The notes under the pieces were generated by a model that was not told the DNA's origin, ran no database searches, and saw only the letters and a list, made by a program, of their open reading frames with translations. Of a DNA stretch of 54,418 nucleotides, positions 47,324-54,418 are shown one piece after another (position 1 is the stretch's first letter; every line of letters begins with the position of its first letter). The position numbers were made by a program, and so were the translations under genes. The DNA is from Brevibacterium rongguiense (GTDB lineage Bacteria; Actinomycetota; Actinomycetes; Actinomycetales; Brevibacteriaceae), in NCBI RefSeq assembly GCF_009857845.1, contig NZ_WWEQ01000016.1, positions 1 to 54,418 on the forward strand. Direction: 5' to 3'.

Positions 47324-50300
47324 GGCGCCTCCTCTTCTCCGGCACCGGGGACCATGGCGGGGCAGGAGCTGCGCACGGGGCAGGTGCGGCAGACCGTGGT
47401 CGAGGGGGTGGCAGGGAACACCGCGCTTCGCATGCCCTCCGCGGTGCGCTCGATGAGCCGCAGCGCCCAGCCGGGATCGTCCGCCTCGGCCAGGGGCGGC
47501 TGGATCCGCCGGTTCGGCGCTGAGGCGCCGCTCTTGTGCGCCTTGCGCGGGTAGACGAGCTCGGCACCGCCCGCCGCCGTGCCGCCGAGCTGCTCGGCGC
47601 TTCGGCTGCCATCGGCCCCGGTGAGGGTGGCACCCGGAGTTTCGAGCGCCGCCTGGTAGGTGCCGAGCTGCGCGTGCTCGGCCATCTGCGCCTGGGTTGC
47701 CGGGACCTTGGCCGTCTTGAAATCTACGACGTGGAGCCGGCCCTGCGCATCGCGCTCGAGGCGGTCGATCCGCCCGCGGATGCGCCAGGGGCCCGCGCGC
47801 TCCGGGTCGTCCGTGGCGGCGAGGACCTCCTCCTCGACCCCGAGGAGCTCGTAGCCCTCACCGCGCCGGGAGACGAGGAAGTCGTTGAGGTTCGTCACCA
47901 TCCCCAGGCCCGCCTCGCGATCGGCCTCGCGCTGCCACGCAGAGGCGTAGGGCAGCTGCGCGAAGGCCTCCTCGAACTCGCGGCGCATGGCGTTCAGGCC
48001 CCCGTGCGGATGGTGCTCGGCAAGCGCGTGGATGAGCGTGCCGAGGGACTGCGCGGCGGTTTGGCCCGCCTGCCCGCCGCTGTCGGTGAGGAACCAACGC
48101 AGCCGGCACTCGGCGAACGACTCGACGCGCGAGGGCGAGATCGGCACGGTGTCGTGCTCGCCGAGCACGGGGTCCGTGGAGCTGATGCGCTGCCAGTTCA
48201 GCCACGTGGCCGGGCGGGCTTCGGGGACCCCGGCGGCCTCGAGGGCGCGCAGCAGCAGCGCCCAGTCCTGTCCGGCGGGGTCCGCACCGACCGCGGCACC
48301 GGCCTGCGCATCGGCGGTGCGGGCGTGCTCCTCGCGCAGCCGGCGGCGGGCGTGGGCGGCCACGCCGCGCAGGCTGAGGGGAAGGTCATCTTCACCCGTG
48401 TTGCCCGGTGCACCGGGCGCCCCGGCCGCGCCCCCGGGAGCCCCGCGGTGCTCGGCGGGGCCGAAGAGCTCCTCGCACAGGCGGAAGAACACGCCGGGGG
48501 TCTGCTCGCCGTCGTCGATGCTGGCGAGCACGAGTTCGGTGCGCGCCCGCCCGATGCCGCACAGCAGGAGGCGCCCCTCCTCGTCCACCGTGGCCCGCTG
48601 GCGCCGGCGGTATTCGGCGGGGTCGAGACCGGGCGGGGGCGTGCCCTCCATGGCGCTCGCGAGGCCCGCGAGGTCGAACACGGTGCCGCGGACCCGCGGG
48701 TTGGGCCACGTCCCCTCTTCGAGGTCGACGATGCACACGCGCTCGAACTGCGTGTGCGCCACCGCAGCGGGCGGGGCCACGGTGACGATGTCGCCGTCGG
48801 CGCCCTGCGCGAGCGAGTCCTGCGCGAAGTGCTGATCGGCCACGAGCTCGGCGAAACCGGCGGCGTCGAGGTTGCCGCGCTCGGCGAGCTTCTCCGCGAG
48901 GGCCATGAGGCGCACGACGGCATCGAGGCGGTCGTTGTGGGGGCTGGTAGGGCTGGCGAGGGCCCGCCGGCGCCAGTCCTCGGCGACGCCCGCCGCGGTC
49001 CACAGCCGCCACAGCGCGGTGTGCGGATCGAGTGCGGCGGACTCCACCGCGGCGTCGAGGATGCGGTGCACGGTGCGCAGCGGGCCCGGCAGCCGATCAC
49101 TCGGCAGCTCCCGCAGCGCGCGGTCGATGAAGCCGTCGCGTCCGCCGGGCGCGTCGGCGGCGCCGGGCGCGTCAGCGGCGCCGGGTTCCGCCGCCGGGGC
49201 TTCCATTCCATCCCCCGGTGCCTCAGTTTCCTCCCTCGGGGTGCTGGGCTGCTCCGCCGGGTCGCCGTGCGTCTCCCCCAGGTCCGCGGCACGGTCTGGG
49301 GGGCCGGCGCCCTCGGCGGGCCCGAGGTCGCCGGCGAGTTCGCGCTCGAGGCCGCGCAGGGCGATGGCGTCCAGCCCCACGTACGGCCCGGTGAGCAGCT
49401 CGCGGGCCAGCGCCCCCAGCCCCGCGCGGTCGCCCGGGTCGAGGGTGAGCGCGCGCAGCAGCGGTGCGGTGGCACGGTCCACACCGAACGGCAACTGGGT
49501 GTGGGCGACGGGGATGCCGAGGTATTCGAGCTGCTGGGCCAGCGCCGCGGCGGTTCCCGCCGTGCGCGTGAGCAGCGCGCAGTCGGCCCACGGCACGCCC
49601 TCGTCGTGGTGCCAGCCGCGCAGCAGTGCGGCCAGCGACCGCGTCTGCGCGGCAGCGCCCTCGAAGGTGCGCAGGCGCACGGTGGAGGGCCCTGCGGGAT
49701 CCTCGGCCGCGGTGGCCGGGACGTGGCGCAGCGCCAGCGCGGCGGAGACCGTACGAGCGAGCTCCCGATAGCAGCGCAGGATCTCCCCACGTCCGCGGGC
49801 GGGCTCGCGCAGCACGAGCGGGCCCCGCCCGCCGCCCGCCTCGAGCGCCCAGCGCAGCACGGCGCCGCGCGCCCCGCGGAACGATTGGCTCGCCGTGTCC
49901 GGCGAGGCGAAGACGACGATGCGCGTGCCCAGTTCCCGCAGCCGGGCGAGCATGGGAACCGCCGCGTCGGGGACGTCCTGCGCCGCGTCCAGGAGCAGGT
50001 AGCGGGGCGCCGGCTCGGAGGAGAAGCTCCACGGCTGCCCGGCGGCGGTGCCGGCGGCCACCTCGCCGGCGATCGCTGCCGCCGCCTCGACGAACACTGC
50101 CGCGGTGTCGACGCCGCCGAAGTTCGGCACCGCGAGGAGGTCCGCGTAGTCCTGCAGCACCTGGGCGACGACGAGCCACTCGCCGCGCCCGAACCGCTGG
50201 GCGGCCGCGGCGATCTCGCTCTGGGCCCAGTCGCGGCCCATGACCTCGTTGAGGGCCTCGCGCAGGTGGTCGCGGAAGCCCGCGGTCGCTCGCAGCTCCG

Positions 50301-50820
50301 GGGACAAGCGCGCGGTCCACGTGGGCGGGGCCTGCCGCCCGGCGTCGTAGCCGGCGAGCAGCTCGGCCAGCAGCGCGTCCTGATCGGCGCCGGAGACGAA
50401 CGACACGGGCGATCCGAACGCGGTCTGGGCGTGCGCGGAGACCAGCCCGAACGCGAACGAGTGCACGCTGCGCGCCGGGGGGCCCTGCCGGAGCCCGGCG
50501 GCACCCGCGCCCAGTTCGTCGCGCAGCGCATCGGCTCCCTCGCGGCTGGGGGTGAGCACCGCGATCTCCTCGGGGCGCACGCCGCGGGCGCCCAGCGCCG
50601 CGTGCAGCCGGCGCAGCAGGGCGGTCTTGCCCGTGCCGGCCCCGCCCACCACCGGGACGACCTGCGCTGCCGCAAGCGCCTCCACCAGCTCCGCCTGCAC
50701 TGCCTCGAGGCTCGCCGAGAGCCCGGCGCCGGTGCCGGTGCCGCTCGCGGACTCCCCCGCCGCCTCGCGTGCACCGCCGGCCGCGGGCTGCGGCTGCGGG
50801 GTGGGCTCTGCTGTGCTCAT
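47320..50820 (-). CDS. adnA: Helicase-nuclease subunit AdnA
   Basis: 1166 residues. Walker A GGAGTGKT (59-66) is intact, but Walker B reads LLLDAAQDV with Ala279 in place of the catalytic Glu, and later motor motifs are weak, consistent with AdnA as the minor motor. The C-terminal nuclease shows GTLIHALAEHH, RGRIDRLERD, HVVDFKTAK and QLGTYQAAL. Cys905 (FAECRLRWF) with C1144, C1147 and C1153 (CRTCPVRSSC) forms the AddB-type iron-sulfur staple. An acidic, Pro-rich insert lies near residues 520-570. ATG 50820; coupled to adnB. Confidence 0.92.
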   Translation of the reverse strand: MSTAEPTPQPQPAAGGAREAAGESASGTGTGAGLSASLEAVQAELVEALAAAQVVPVVGGAGTGKTALLRRLHAALGARGVRPEEIAVLTPSREGADALRDELGAGAAGLRQGPPARSVHSFAFGLVSAHAQTAFGSPVSFVSGADQDALLAELLAGYDAGRQAPPTWTARLSPELRATAGFRDHLREALNEVMGRDWAQSEIAAAAQRFGRGEWLVVAQVLQDYADLLAVPNFGGVDTAAVFVEAAAAIAGEVAAGTAAGQPWSFSSEPAPRYLLLDAAQDVPDAAVPMLARLRELGTRIVVFASPDTASQSFRGARGAVLRWALEAGGGRGPLVLREPARGRGEILRCYRELARTVSAALALRHVPATAAEDPAGPSTVRLRTFEGAAAQTRSLAALLRGWHHDEGVPWADCALLTRTAGTAAALAQQLEYLGIPVAHTQLPFGVDRATAPLLRALTLDPGDRAGLGALARELLTGPYVGLDAIALRGLERELAGDLGPAEGAGPPDRAADLGETHGDPAEQPSTPREETEAPGDGMEAPAAEPGAADAPGAADAPGGRDGFIDRALRELPSDRLPGPLRTVHRILDAAVESAALDPHTALWRLWTAAGVAEDWRRRALASPTSPHNDRLDAVVRLMALAEKLAERGNLDAAGFAELVADQHFAQDSLAQGADGDIVTVAPPAAVAHTQFERVCIVDLEEGTWPNPRVRGTVFDLAGLASAMEGTPPPGLDPAEYRRRQRATVDEEGRLLLCGIGRARTELVLASIDDGEQTPGVFFRLCEELFGPAEHRGAPGGAAGAPGAPGNTGEDDLPLSLRGVAAHARRRLREEHARTADAQAGAAVGADPAGQDWALLLRALEAAGVPEARPATWLNWQRISSTDPVLGEHDTVPISPSRVESFAECRLRWFLTDSGGQAGQTAAQSLGTLIHALAEHHPHGGLNAMRREFEEAFAQLPYASAWQREADREAGLGMVTNLNDFLVSRRGEGYELLGVEEEVLAATDDPERAGPWRIRGRIDRLERDAQGRLHVVDFKTAKVPATQAQMAEHAQLGTYQAALETPGATLTGADGSRSAEQLGGTAAGGAELVYPRKAHKSGASAPNRRIQPPLAEADDPGWALRLIERTAEGMRSAVFPATPSTTVCRTCPVRSSCPAMVPGAGEEEAP

Positions 50821-50875
50821 GGGCCCATTCCACCACGCACCACGGACACGGCGCCGCGCCGGGCCGCGCGGCCCC

Positions 50876-50901
50876 ATATCTACCCGTGATATCTACCCGT
50901 G
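50876..50901 (-). promoter_or_regulatory. Duplicated promoter element upstream of adnA
   Basis: A perfect 13-bp tandem duplication (50876-50888, 50889-50901). On the minus strand each copy reads CACGGGTAGATAT and so holds a TAGATA -10-like box, about 55-80 bp before the adnA ATG. Two alternative starts, or a duplicated binding site, would follow. Confidence 0.45.
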
Positions 50902-51122
50902 CGTCCCTCCATCCGGCACGGCCGACGCCCCCAGCGGACCCCTCTGGCCCGGGCGGTGCGGGGCCGGGGTGAGAACGGGCAGCGTCGGCGGGAGGCGCCA
51001 CGGGCACCGCGTATCCGGCACGGGCTCGGGAAAAGTCCAAGGCAGGGGGCACGGGAAGACGCGGGCTGCGCGCACCGCTGTCCCGGCAGGGCGCCCAGCG
51101 GTCCCGGTGCCGGGCACTGTTG
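50902..51122. other. Gene-free spacer between the adnA promoter and the minisatellite
   Basis: No gene or clear signal. Open frames across it on both strands lack ribosome-binding sites and recognisable sequence. Confidence 0.5.
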
Positions 51123-51463
51123 CCCGGCAGCGCTGCGCTGCCCCGGTGCTGCACTGCTGTCGTCAGGTTCCCGGCGCTGCGCTGCGCTGTGCTTCCGGTG
51201 CTGCGCTGTGCTTCCGGCGCTGCGCTGTGCCCGGTGTTCGCGCTGCCGGCGCTCGCACTCCCGCTGCCGCCACCGCTGCTCGCCCTGCCGCTGCCGACAC
51301 TGTGCTGCGCTCCCGGCACTGCACTGTGCTGTCGGCACTGCGCTGTGCTCCCGGCGTCCCGCTCTACTCCCGGCACTGCGCCGTGCTCCCGGCGTTGCGG
51401 CCTACTCCCGCCGCTGCGCTGCGCTCCCGGAATTGCGCTGCCGCGCCCGGTGTTGCGCTGTGG
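51123..51463. repeat. Degenerate 19-bp minisatellite, non-coding
   Basis: About 17 imperfect units with consensus CCCGGCACTGCGCTGTGCT. Units from about 51347 to 51442 are close to 19 bp each; others are 16-27 bp. Because 19 is not a multiple of three, the tract cannot encode a regular peptide, and frames through it give Cys/Ala/Ser-rich noise. It ends just before the leader of the DUF3107 gene. Confidence 0.85.
51429..51454 (+). promoter_or_regulatory. SigR-consensus promoter candidate for the DUF3107 gene
   Basis: GGAAT (51429-51433) and GTT (51452-51454) with an exact 18-nt spacer, formed inside the last minisatellite units and oriented toward the DUF3107 gene 203 bp away. One or two chance matches to these eight bases are expected in a window this size, so position is the main support. 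Confidence 0.4.
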
Positions 51464-51656
51464 ACGAAACCCGGCGGGGAGCAGCGCTGGCGGCCGTACA
51501 GTGGGGTCGTCGGCGGCGCGGCGCGGACTCGCCGCGGCCACCGCGCCGGATCCGCGGTGCTCACCTGGGCCGCGCGGTGCTCACCCGGCCCGCGCCTCGG
51601 GCCCGGGCAGCATTCGGCCCCGCCGCCCCGCACCACCTGCAGAAGAGGAGAACAGC

Positions 51657-51887
51657 ATGGAGATCAAGATCGGCATCCGCCAGTCCAACCGCGAGGTCGT
51701 CGTCGAAAGCGACCTGAGCGCCGATGAGCTCGCCGAGCGCGTGTCCGCCGCCCTCGCGGCCGAGGGCGTGCTCTCCCTCGAGGACGCGAAGACCAAGGGC
51801 CGCCGCGTGCTCATCCCCGCCGAGCAGCTCGCCTACGTCGAGACCGGCGCGGAGCACCAGGCCCGCGTGGGCTTCGGCATCGCCTGA
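51657..51887 (+). CDS. DUF3107 family protein (Rv3208A/TB9.4-like)
   Basis: 76 residues. The start MEIKIGIRQSNREVVVESDL and the end RVLIPAEQLAYVETG match the short actinobacterial DUF3107 proteins. It is predicted as a small alpha/beta fold with no catalytic residues. ATG 51657 follows GAGGAG. The gene sits between adnA and a ferritin-like/rhlE pair, as in mycobacteria. Function unknown. It ends at a strong terminator. Confidence 0.92.
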   Translation: MEIKIGIRQSNREVVVESDLSADELAERVSAALAAEGVLSLEDAKTKGRRVLIPAEQLAYVETGAEHQARVGFGIA

Positions 51888-51922
51888 GCGAGCCACCCCC
51901 ACCGGGCCCGCCGAGCCCGTGC

Positions 51923-51968
51923 GCACCGCAGCCGAGGCGCCCACGCGAGGGCGCCTCGGCTGCGGTGC
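51923..51968. terminator. Bidirectional terminator after DUF3107
   Basis: Perfect 20-bp arms (51923-51942 and 51949-51968) with an ACGCGA loop, between convergent genes. It shares the word GCCGAGGCGCCC with the terminator at 17341-17388. Confidence 0.9.
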
Positions 51969-52083
51969 TGCTGCGGCCAGGCAAACCCAGCGCCCGCTCC
52001 CGCCCGGTCAGCCGTGCACGGGGCCGACCTACCAACGGGGCTGAGCACGCAGCCGGCCGGCAGGGCCGAGCGCCGGGCGGCGC

Positions 52084-52707
52084 TCAGGCGACGAGGCCGA
52101 GGGCGGACATCCGCCGCGAGTGCTCGGACAGCGCGTGCTGCGTGAGCTCCGCGGAATCGACGCTCGCGCGCGGGAACTGCTCGGTGAGCTCGCGGACCCG
52201 GTGGAGCGTCTCCGCCACGAGCTTGCGGCCCCACAGGGCCAGACGCGAGGCCAGCACCGGATCGCCGGCCACGGCGGCGGCCAGGCGCTCGCGGAGGTAG
52301 TCGGCCTGCCGTGTATCATTCAAGGCGGTGACGGCGACCTCGTGGCTCGCCTCATCGAGCTCGCCCAGGGCCGCTCGGCTGAAGTCCTTCATGATCCCGT
52401 CGTAGACGTAGCCCTTCATGAGGCTCTCGTACCAGTCCTTGGGCTTCGTCCGCTCGCGAAACGCCGTGAACGACGGCTCGGCCTCCGCCAGGAGGCGGGG
52501 CAGGTCTCCACCGAGATCCTCGATGCGGTCCGTGAGCGCCTCGAAGTGCGCCAGCGACCGCCCGGCGATCCGGGACAGGTCGATCGAATCGCGCACGGTG
52601 GGCGCGTACTGCGCATCCGTGGCCATCCGGTGGAACGCGGAGAGCTCGCTCAACGACAGGATCGCAAGCGTCGTCACCGAAGCGTCGGAGGAATCGGGCG
52701 AGGGCAT
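52084..52707 (-). CDS. Ferritin-like fold protein
   Basis: 207 residues, almost all helical. SLSELSAFHRMATDAQYAPT, AGRSLAHFEALTDRIEDLGG, WYESLMKGYVYDGIMKDFSR and DEASHEVAVTAL place Glu, His and Asp residues where four-helix di-iron proteins have them. Relatives are annotated as ferritin-like or MiaE-like. It is the conserved neighbour of rhlE in actinobacteria, here divergent from it by 69 bp. Substrate not known. Confidence 0.8.
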   Translation of the reverse strand: MPSPDSSDASVTTLAILSLSELSAFHRMATDAQYAPTVRDSIDLSRIAGRSLAHFEALTDRIEDLGGDLPRLLAEAEPSFTAFRERTKPKDWYESLMKGYVYDGIMKDFSRAALGELDEASHEVAVTALNDTRQADYLRERLAAAVAGDPVLASRLALWGRKLVAETLHRVRELTEQFPRASVDSAELTQHALSEHSRRMSALGLVA

Positions 52708-52740
52708 GGCCCCACCCTATCCCGCCGGCGAGATGACAGC

Positions 52741-52758
52741 GTGCTCCCGCGGGAGCAC
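52741..52758 (+). promoter_or_regulatory. Perfect 18-nt palindrome in the leader of the DEAD-box helicase gene
   Basis: GTGCTCCCGCGGGAGCAC sits 18 bases before the ATG, just ahead of the GAGGAG ribosome-binding site, and also within the divergent region with the ferritin-like gene. As RNA it would be a hairpin next to the ribosome-binding site. As DNA it suits a dimeric repressor. Confidence 0.5.
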
Positions 52759-52776
52759 CGTGAGGAGTGAAGAAAC

Positions 52777-54418
52777 ATGTCAGCAGATCCCAACGCGGCG
52801 ACCGCCGCGCAGCCGGCCGACGAGCAGTCCGCCCCGCCCGCCGTGCTCGTGGCCGATGCCGCGCCCACAGGCGAGACCGCGCCCGCCGCCGAGGCGGAGC
52901 TCGGCGAGGCCGACCTCGTCGCCGCCCGCCCCGGCTCGGAGCCCACCGAGCAGACGTTCGCCGACTTCGGCGTCGCCGAGCCCATCGTCGAGGCGCTGGC
53001 CGAGGACGGCATCGTCCACCCGTTCCCCATCCAGGCGCTCACCCTCCCGGTGGCGCTGACCGGTGCGGACATCATCGGCCAGGCCAAGACCGGCACCGGC
53101 AAGACCCTGGGCTTCGGCATCCCACTGCTCCAGCGCTGCGTCGCCCCCGACGAAGACGGCGCCGAGCCCGCCGAGGGGCGCGCCCCTCAGGCGCTCGTCG
53201 TCGCGCCCACCCGCGAGCTCGCCAACCAGGTCGCCGAGGACCTGCGCACCGCCTCGACGAAGCGCAGCCTGTCGATCGTGACGATCTACGGCGGCAAGGA
53301 CTTCGATCCGCAGATCAAGGCCCTCAAGGACGGCGTCGACGTGGTCGTCGGCACCCCGGGCCGCCTGCTCGACCTCTACGGCCGCCGCGTGCTGCGCCTG
53401 GACCGCGTGCGCACCGTCGTCCTCGACGAGGCAGACGAGATGCTCGACCTGGGCTTCCTGCCCGATGTCGAGCGCATCATCGCCGCGCTGCCCGCCAGCC
53501 GGCAGACGATGCTGTTCTCTGCGACGATGCCGGGTGCGGTCATCTCCATGGCCCGCCGCTACATGAGCCGGCCCACCCACATCCGCTCGCAGGAGGTGGG
53601 CGACGACTCGCAGACGGCGCGCAACACCGTCCAGCACGTCTACCGGGCCCACTCGATGGACAAGGCGGAGATGGTCGCGCGCCTGCTCCAGGCCGAGGGC
53701 CGCGGGCGCACGATCATCTTCGCCCGCACCAAGCGCACGGCGGACAAGCTCGCCGAGGAGCTCGCCGACCGCGGCTTCGATGCGCGCCCGCTGCACGGCG
53801 ACCTCAACCAGGGCATGCGCGAGAAGGCCCTCAAGGCCTTCCGCGAGGGCAAGTCCGATGTGCTCGTGGCCACCGACGTGGCGGCCCGCGGCATCGACAT
53901 CGACGATGTCACCCACGTCGTGAACTACCAGTGCCCGGACGACGAGAAGACCTACATCCACCGGATCGGCCGGACGGGCCGCGCCGGCCACTCGGGCATC
54001 GCCGTCACGCTCGTGGACTGGGACGACATCCCGCGCTGGAAGCTCATCAACCGGGCGCTCGGCCTCGACTTCGACGAGCCGGCGGAGACCTACTCGACCT
54101 CCCCGCACTTCTACGAGCAGCTGGGCATCCCGCAGGGCACGAAGGGCCGGCTCAAGCGCCGCCGCCCGGCCGCCGGCGAGGTCGTCGAGGACCGGCCCGG
54201 CGACGATGCGCCCGCCCGTCGCTCCGAGCGCTCGCGCGGCGAGTCGCGCTCGAACGGCCGCAGCGAGTCGCGCTCCGAGGGCCGCTCGCGCTCGCGTCGG
54301 CGCACGCGCTCCGGCTCCGAGAATGCCCAGGGGGCGCAGAACGCCCAGGGCGCCCAGGACTCCGCCGCTCCCGCGGGCGCGCAGCACGGCGCGGGAGCCG
54401 AGGCGGGGACCGGGGATG
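52777..54418 (+). CDS. DEAD-box RNA helicase, 3' end beyond the window
   Basis: 547 codons are visible and the frame is still open at the edge. Order: an acidic Ala-rich N-terminus, Q motif (FADFGVAEPIVEALAEDGIV), motif I AKTGTGKT, Ia PTRELANQ, GG, II VLDEADEML, III FSATM, V VATDVAARGID and VI HRIGRTGRAG, then a basic/acidic tail with RSE/SRS and NAQGAQ repeats. It resembles RhlE-type Rv3211. Cold or stress-related RNA remodelling is the usual role. ATG 52777 follows GAGGAG. Confidence 0.93.
   Translation, partial: MSADPNAATAAQPADEQSAPPAVLVADAAPTGETAPAAEAELGEADLVAARPGSEPTEQTFADFGVAEPIVEALAEDGIVHPFPIQALTLPVALTGADIIGQAKTGTGKTLGFGIPLLQRCVAPDEDGAEPAEGRAPQALVVAPTRELANQVAEDLRTASTKRSLSIVTIYGGKDFDPQIKALKDGVDVVVGTPGRLLDLYGRRVLRLDRVRTVVLDEADEMLDLGFLPDVERIIAALPASRQTMLFSATMPGAVISMARRYMSRPTHIRSQEVGDDSQTARNTVQHVYRAHSMDKAEMVARLLQAEGRGRTIIFARTKRTADKLAEELADRGFDARPLHGDLNQGMREKALKAFREGKSDVLVATDVAARGIDIDDVTHVVNYQCPDDEKTYIHRIGRTGRAGHSGIAVTLVDWDDIPRWKLINRALGLDFDEPAETYSTSPHFYEQLGIPQGTKGRLKRRRPAAGEVVEDRPGDDAPARRSERSRGESRSNGRSESRSEGRSRSRRRTRSGSENAQGAQNAQGAQDSAAPAGAQHGAGAEAGTGD

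Noticed and set aside
47536..50889. A 1117-codon plus-strand frame opposite adnA
   Set aside because: Antisense shadow; no domain similarity, while the adnA frame has all helicase and nuclease motifs.
51123..51463. Possible CRISPR array
   Set aside because: Units are about 19 bp, contiguous and degenerate, with no unique spacers and no cas genes.
50880..51541. Small cysteine-rich protein encoded on the minus strand through the 19-bp repeats
   Set aside because: The repeat length is not a multiple of three, every frame stays open by composition, and there is no ribosome-binding site.

Overview
The window is chromosomal core DNA from a very GC-rich actinomycete. It carries leaderless or GTG/TTG-started genes, Kgd-type 2-oxoglutarate decarboxylase, mycothiol-linked SigR/RsrA, ribosomal protein bL37, GuaB1, UvrD2 and AdnAB. 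Gene content and order fit the Micrococcales side of Actinomycetota. I cannot name a genus. There are no insertion sequences, phage genes or CRISPR arrays. Much of the right half keeps the order of the Mycobacterium tuberculosis Rv3193c-Rv3211 region (UPF0182, Lon/PDZ protease, DUF2342, E1-like protein, uvrD2, nudC, adnBA, DUF3107, rhlE). The whiB7 and ABC1-kinase genes that sit in the mycobacterial locus are missing here.

Layout. 1-7135 (minus): the aspartate-family and arginyl-tRNA block argS-lysA-hom-thrC-thrB followed by rho, with tRNA-Arg(CCG) just upstream of argS. 7394-12552 (minus): a VanY-type D,D-carboxypeptidase, two CNNM/CBS membrane proteins and GuaB1. 12653-17321 (plus): kgd, a coupled SGNH-like protein and bL37, closed by a 22-bp terminator hairpin. 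17496-18589 (minus): sigR-rsrA behind an exact SigR-consensus promoter. 18859-23969 (plus): DoxX-like, aroA, rsgA, hisN and an aminotransferase. 24104-28935: YceI, then the divergent NHEJ pair ku/ligD. 29107-30062: tspO and initiator tRNA. 30344-38861: UPF0182 (interrupted by a frameshift), YlbL-type Lon protease, DUF2342 zinc protease, Nudix, YgjP-like metallopeptidase and an E1/cyclodehydratase-like protein. 38969-50820: uvrD2-nudC (minus), a kinase-fold protein (plus) and the adnA-adnB end-resection operon (minus). 51657-54418: DUF3107, a ferritin-like protein and the start of a DEAD-box helicase.

Translational coupling is pervasive: TGATG, TAATG, ATGA and GTGA junctions join most adjacent cistrons. 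DNA repair is strongly represented (Ku, LigD, UvrD2, AdnAB), as are thiol/oxidative stress control (SigR/RsrA) and membrane-linked proteolysis.

The main things to follow up are: the UPF0182 frameshift; 18-bp, hexapeptide-coding minisatellites in both Ku and LigD; a non-coding 19-bp minisatellite with an embedded SigR-type promoter ahead of DUF3107; two unannotated small ORFs (48 and 53 codons) coupled to, or just ahead of, the CNNM pair and the E1-like gene; a DnaA-box-like cluster; and a probable CTG start on the Nudix gene. No wholly new multi-gene system is evident. The E1-like gene with its upstream small ORF is the most open-ended candidate.
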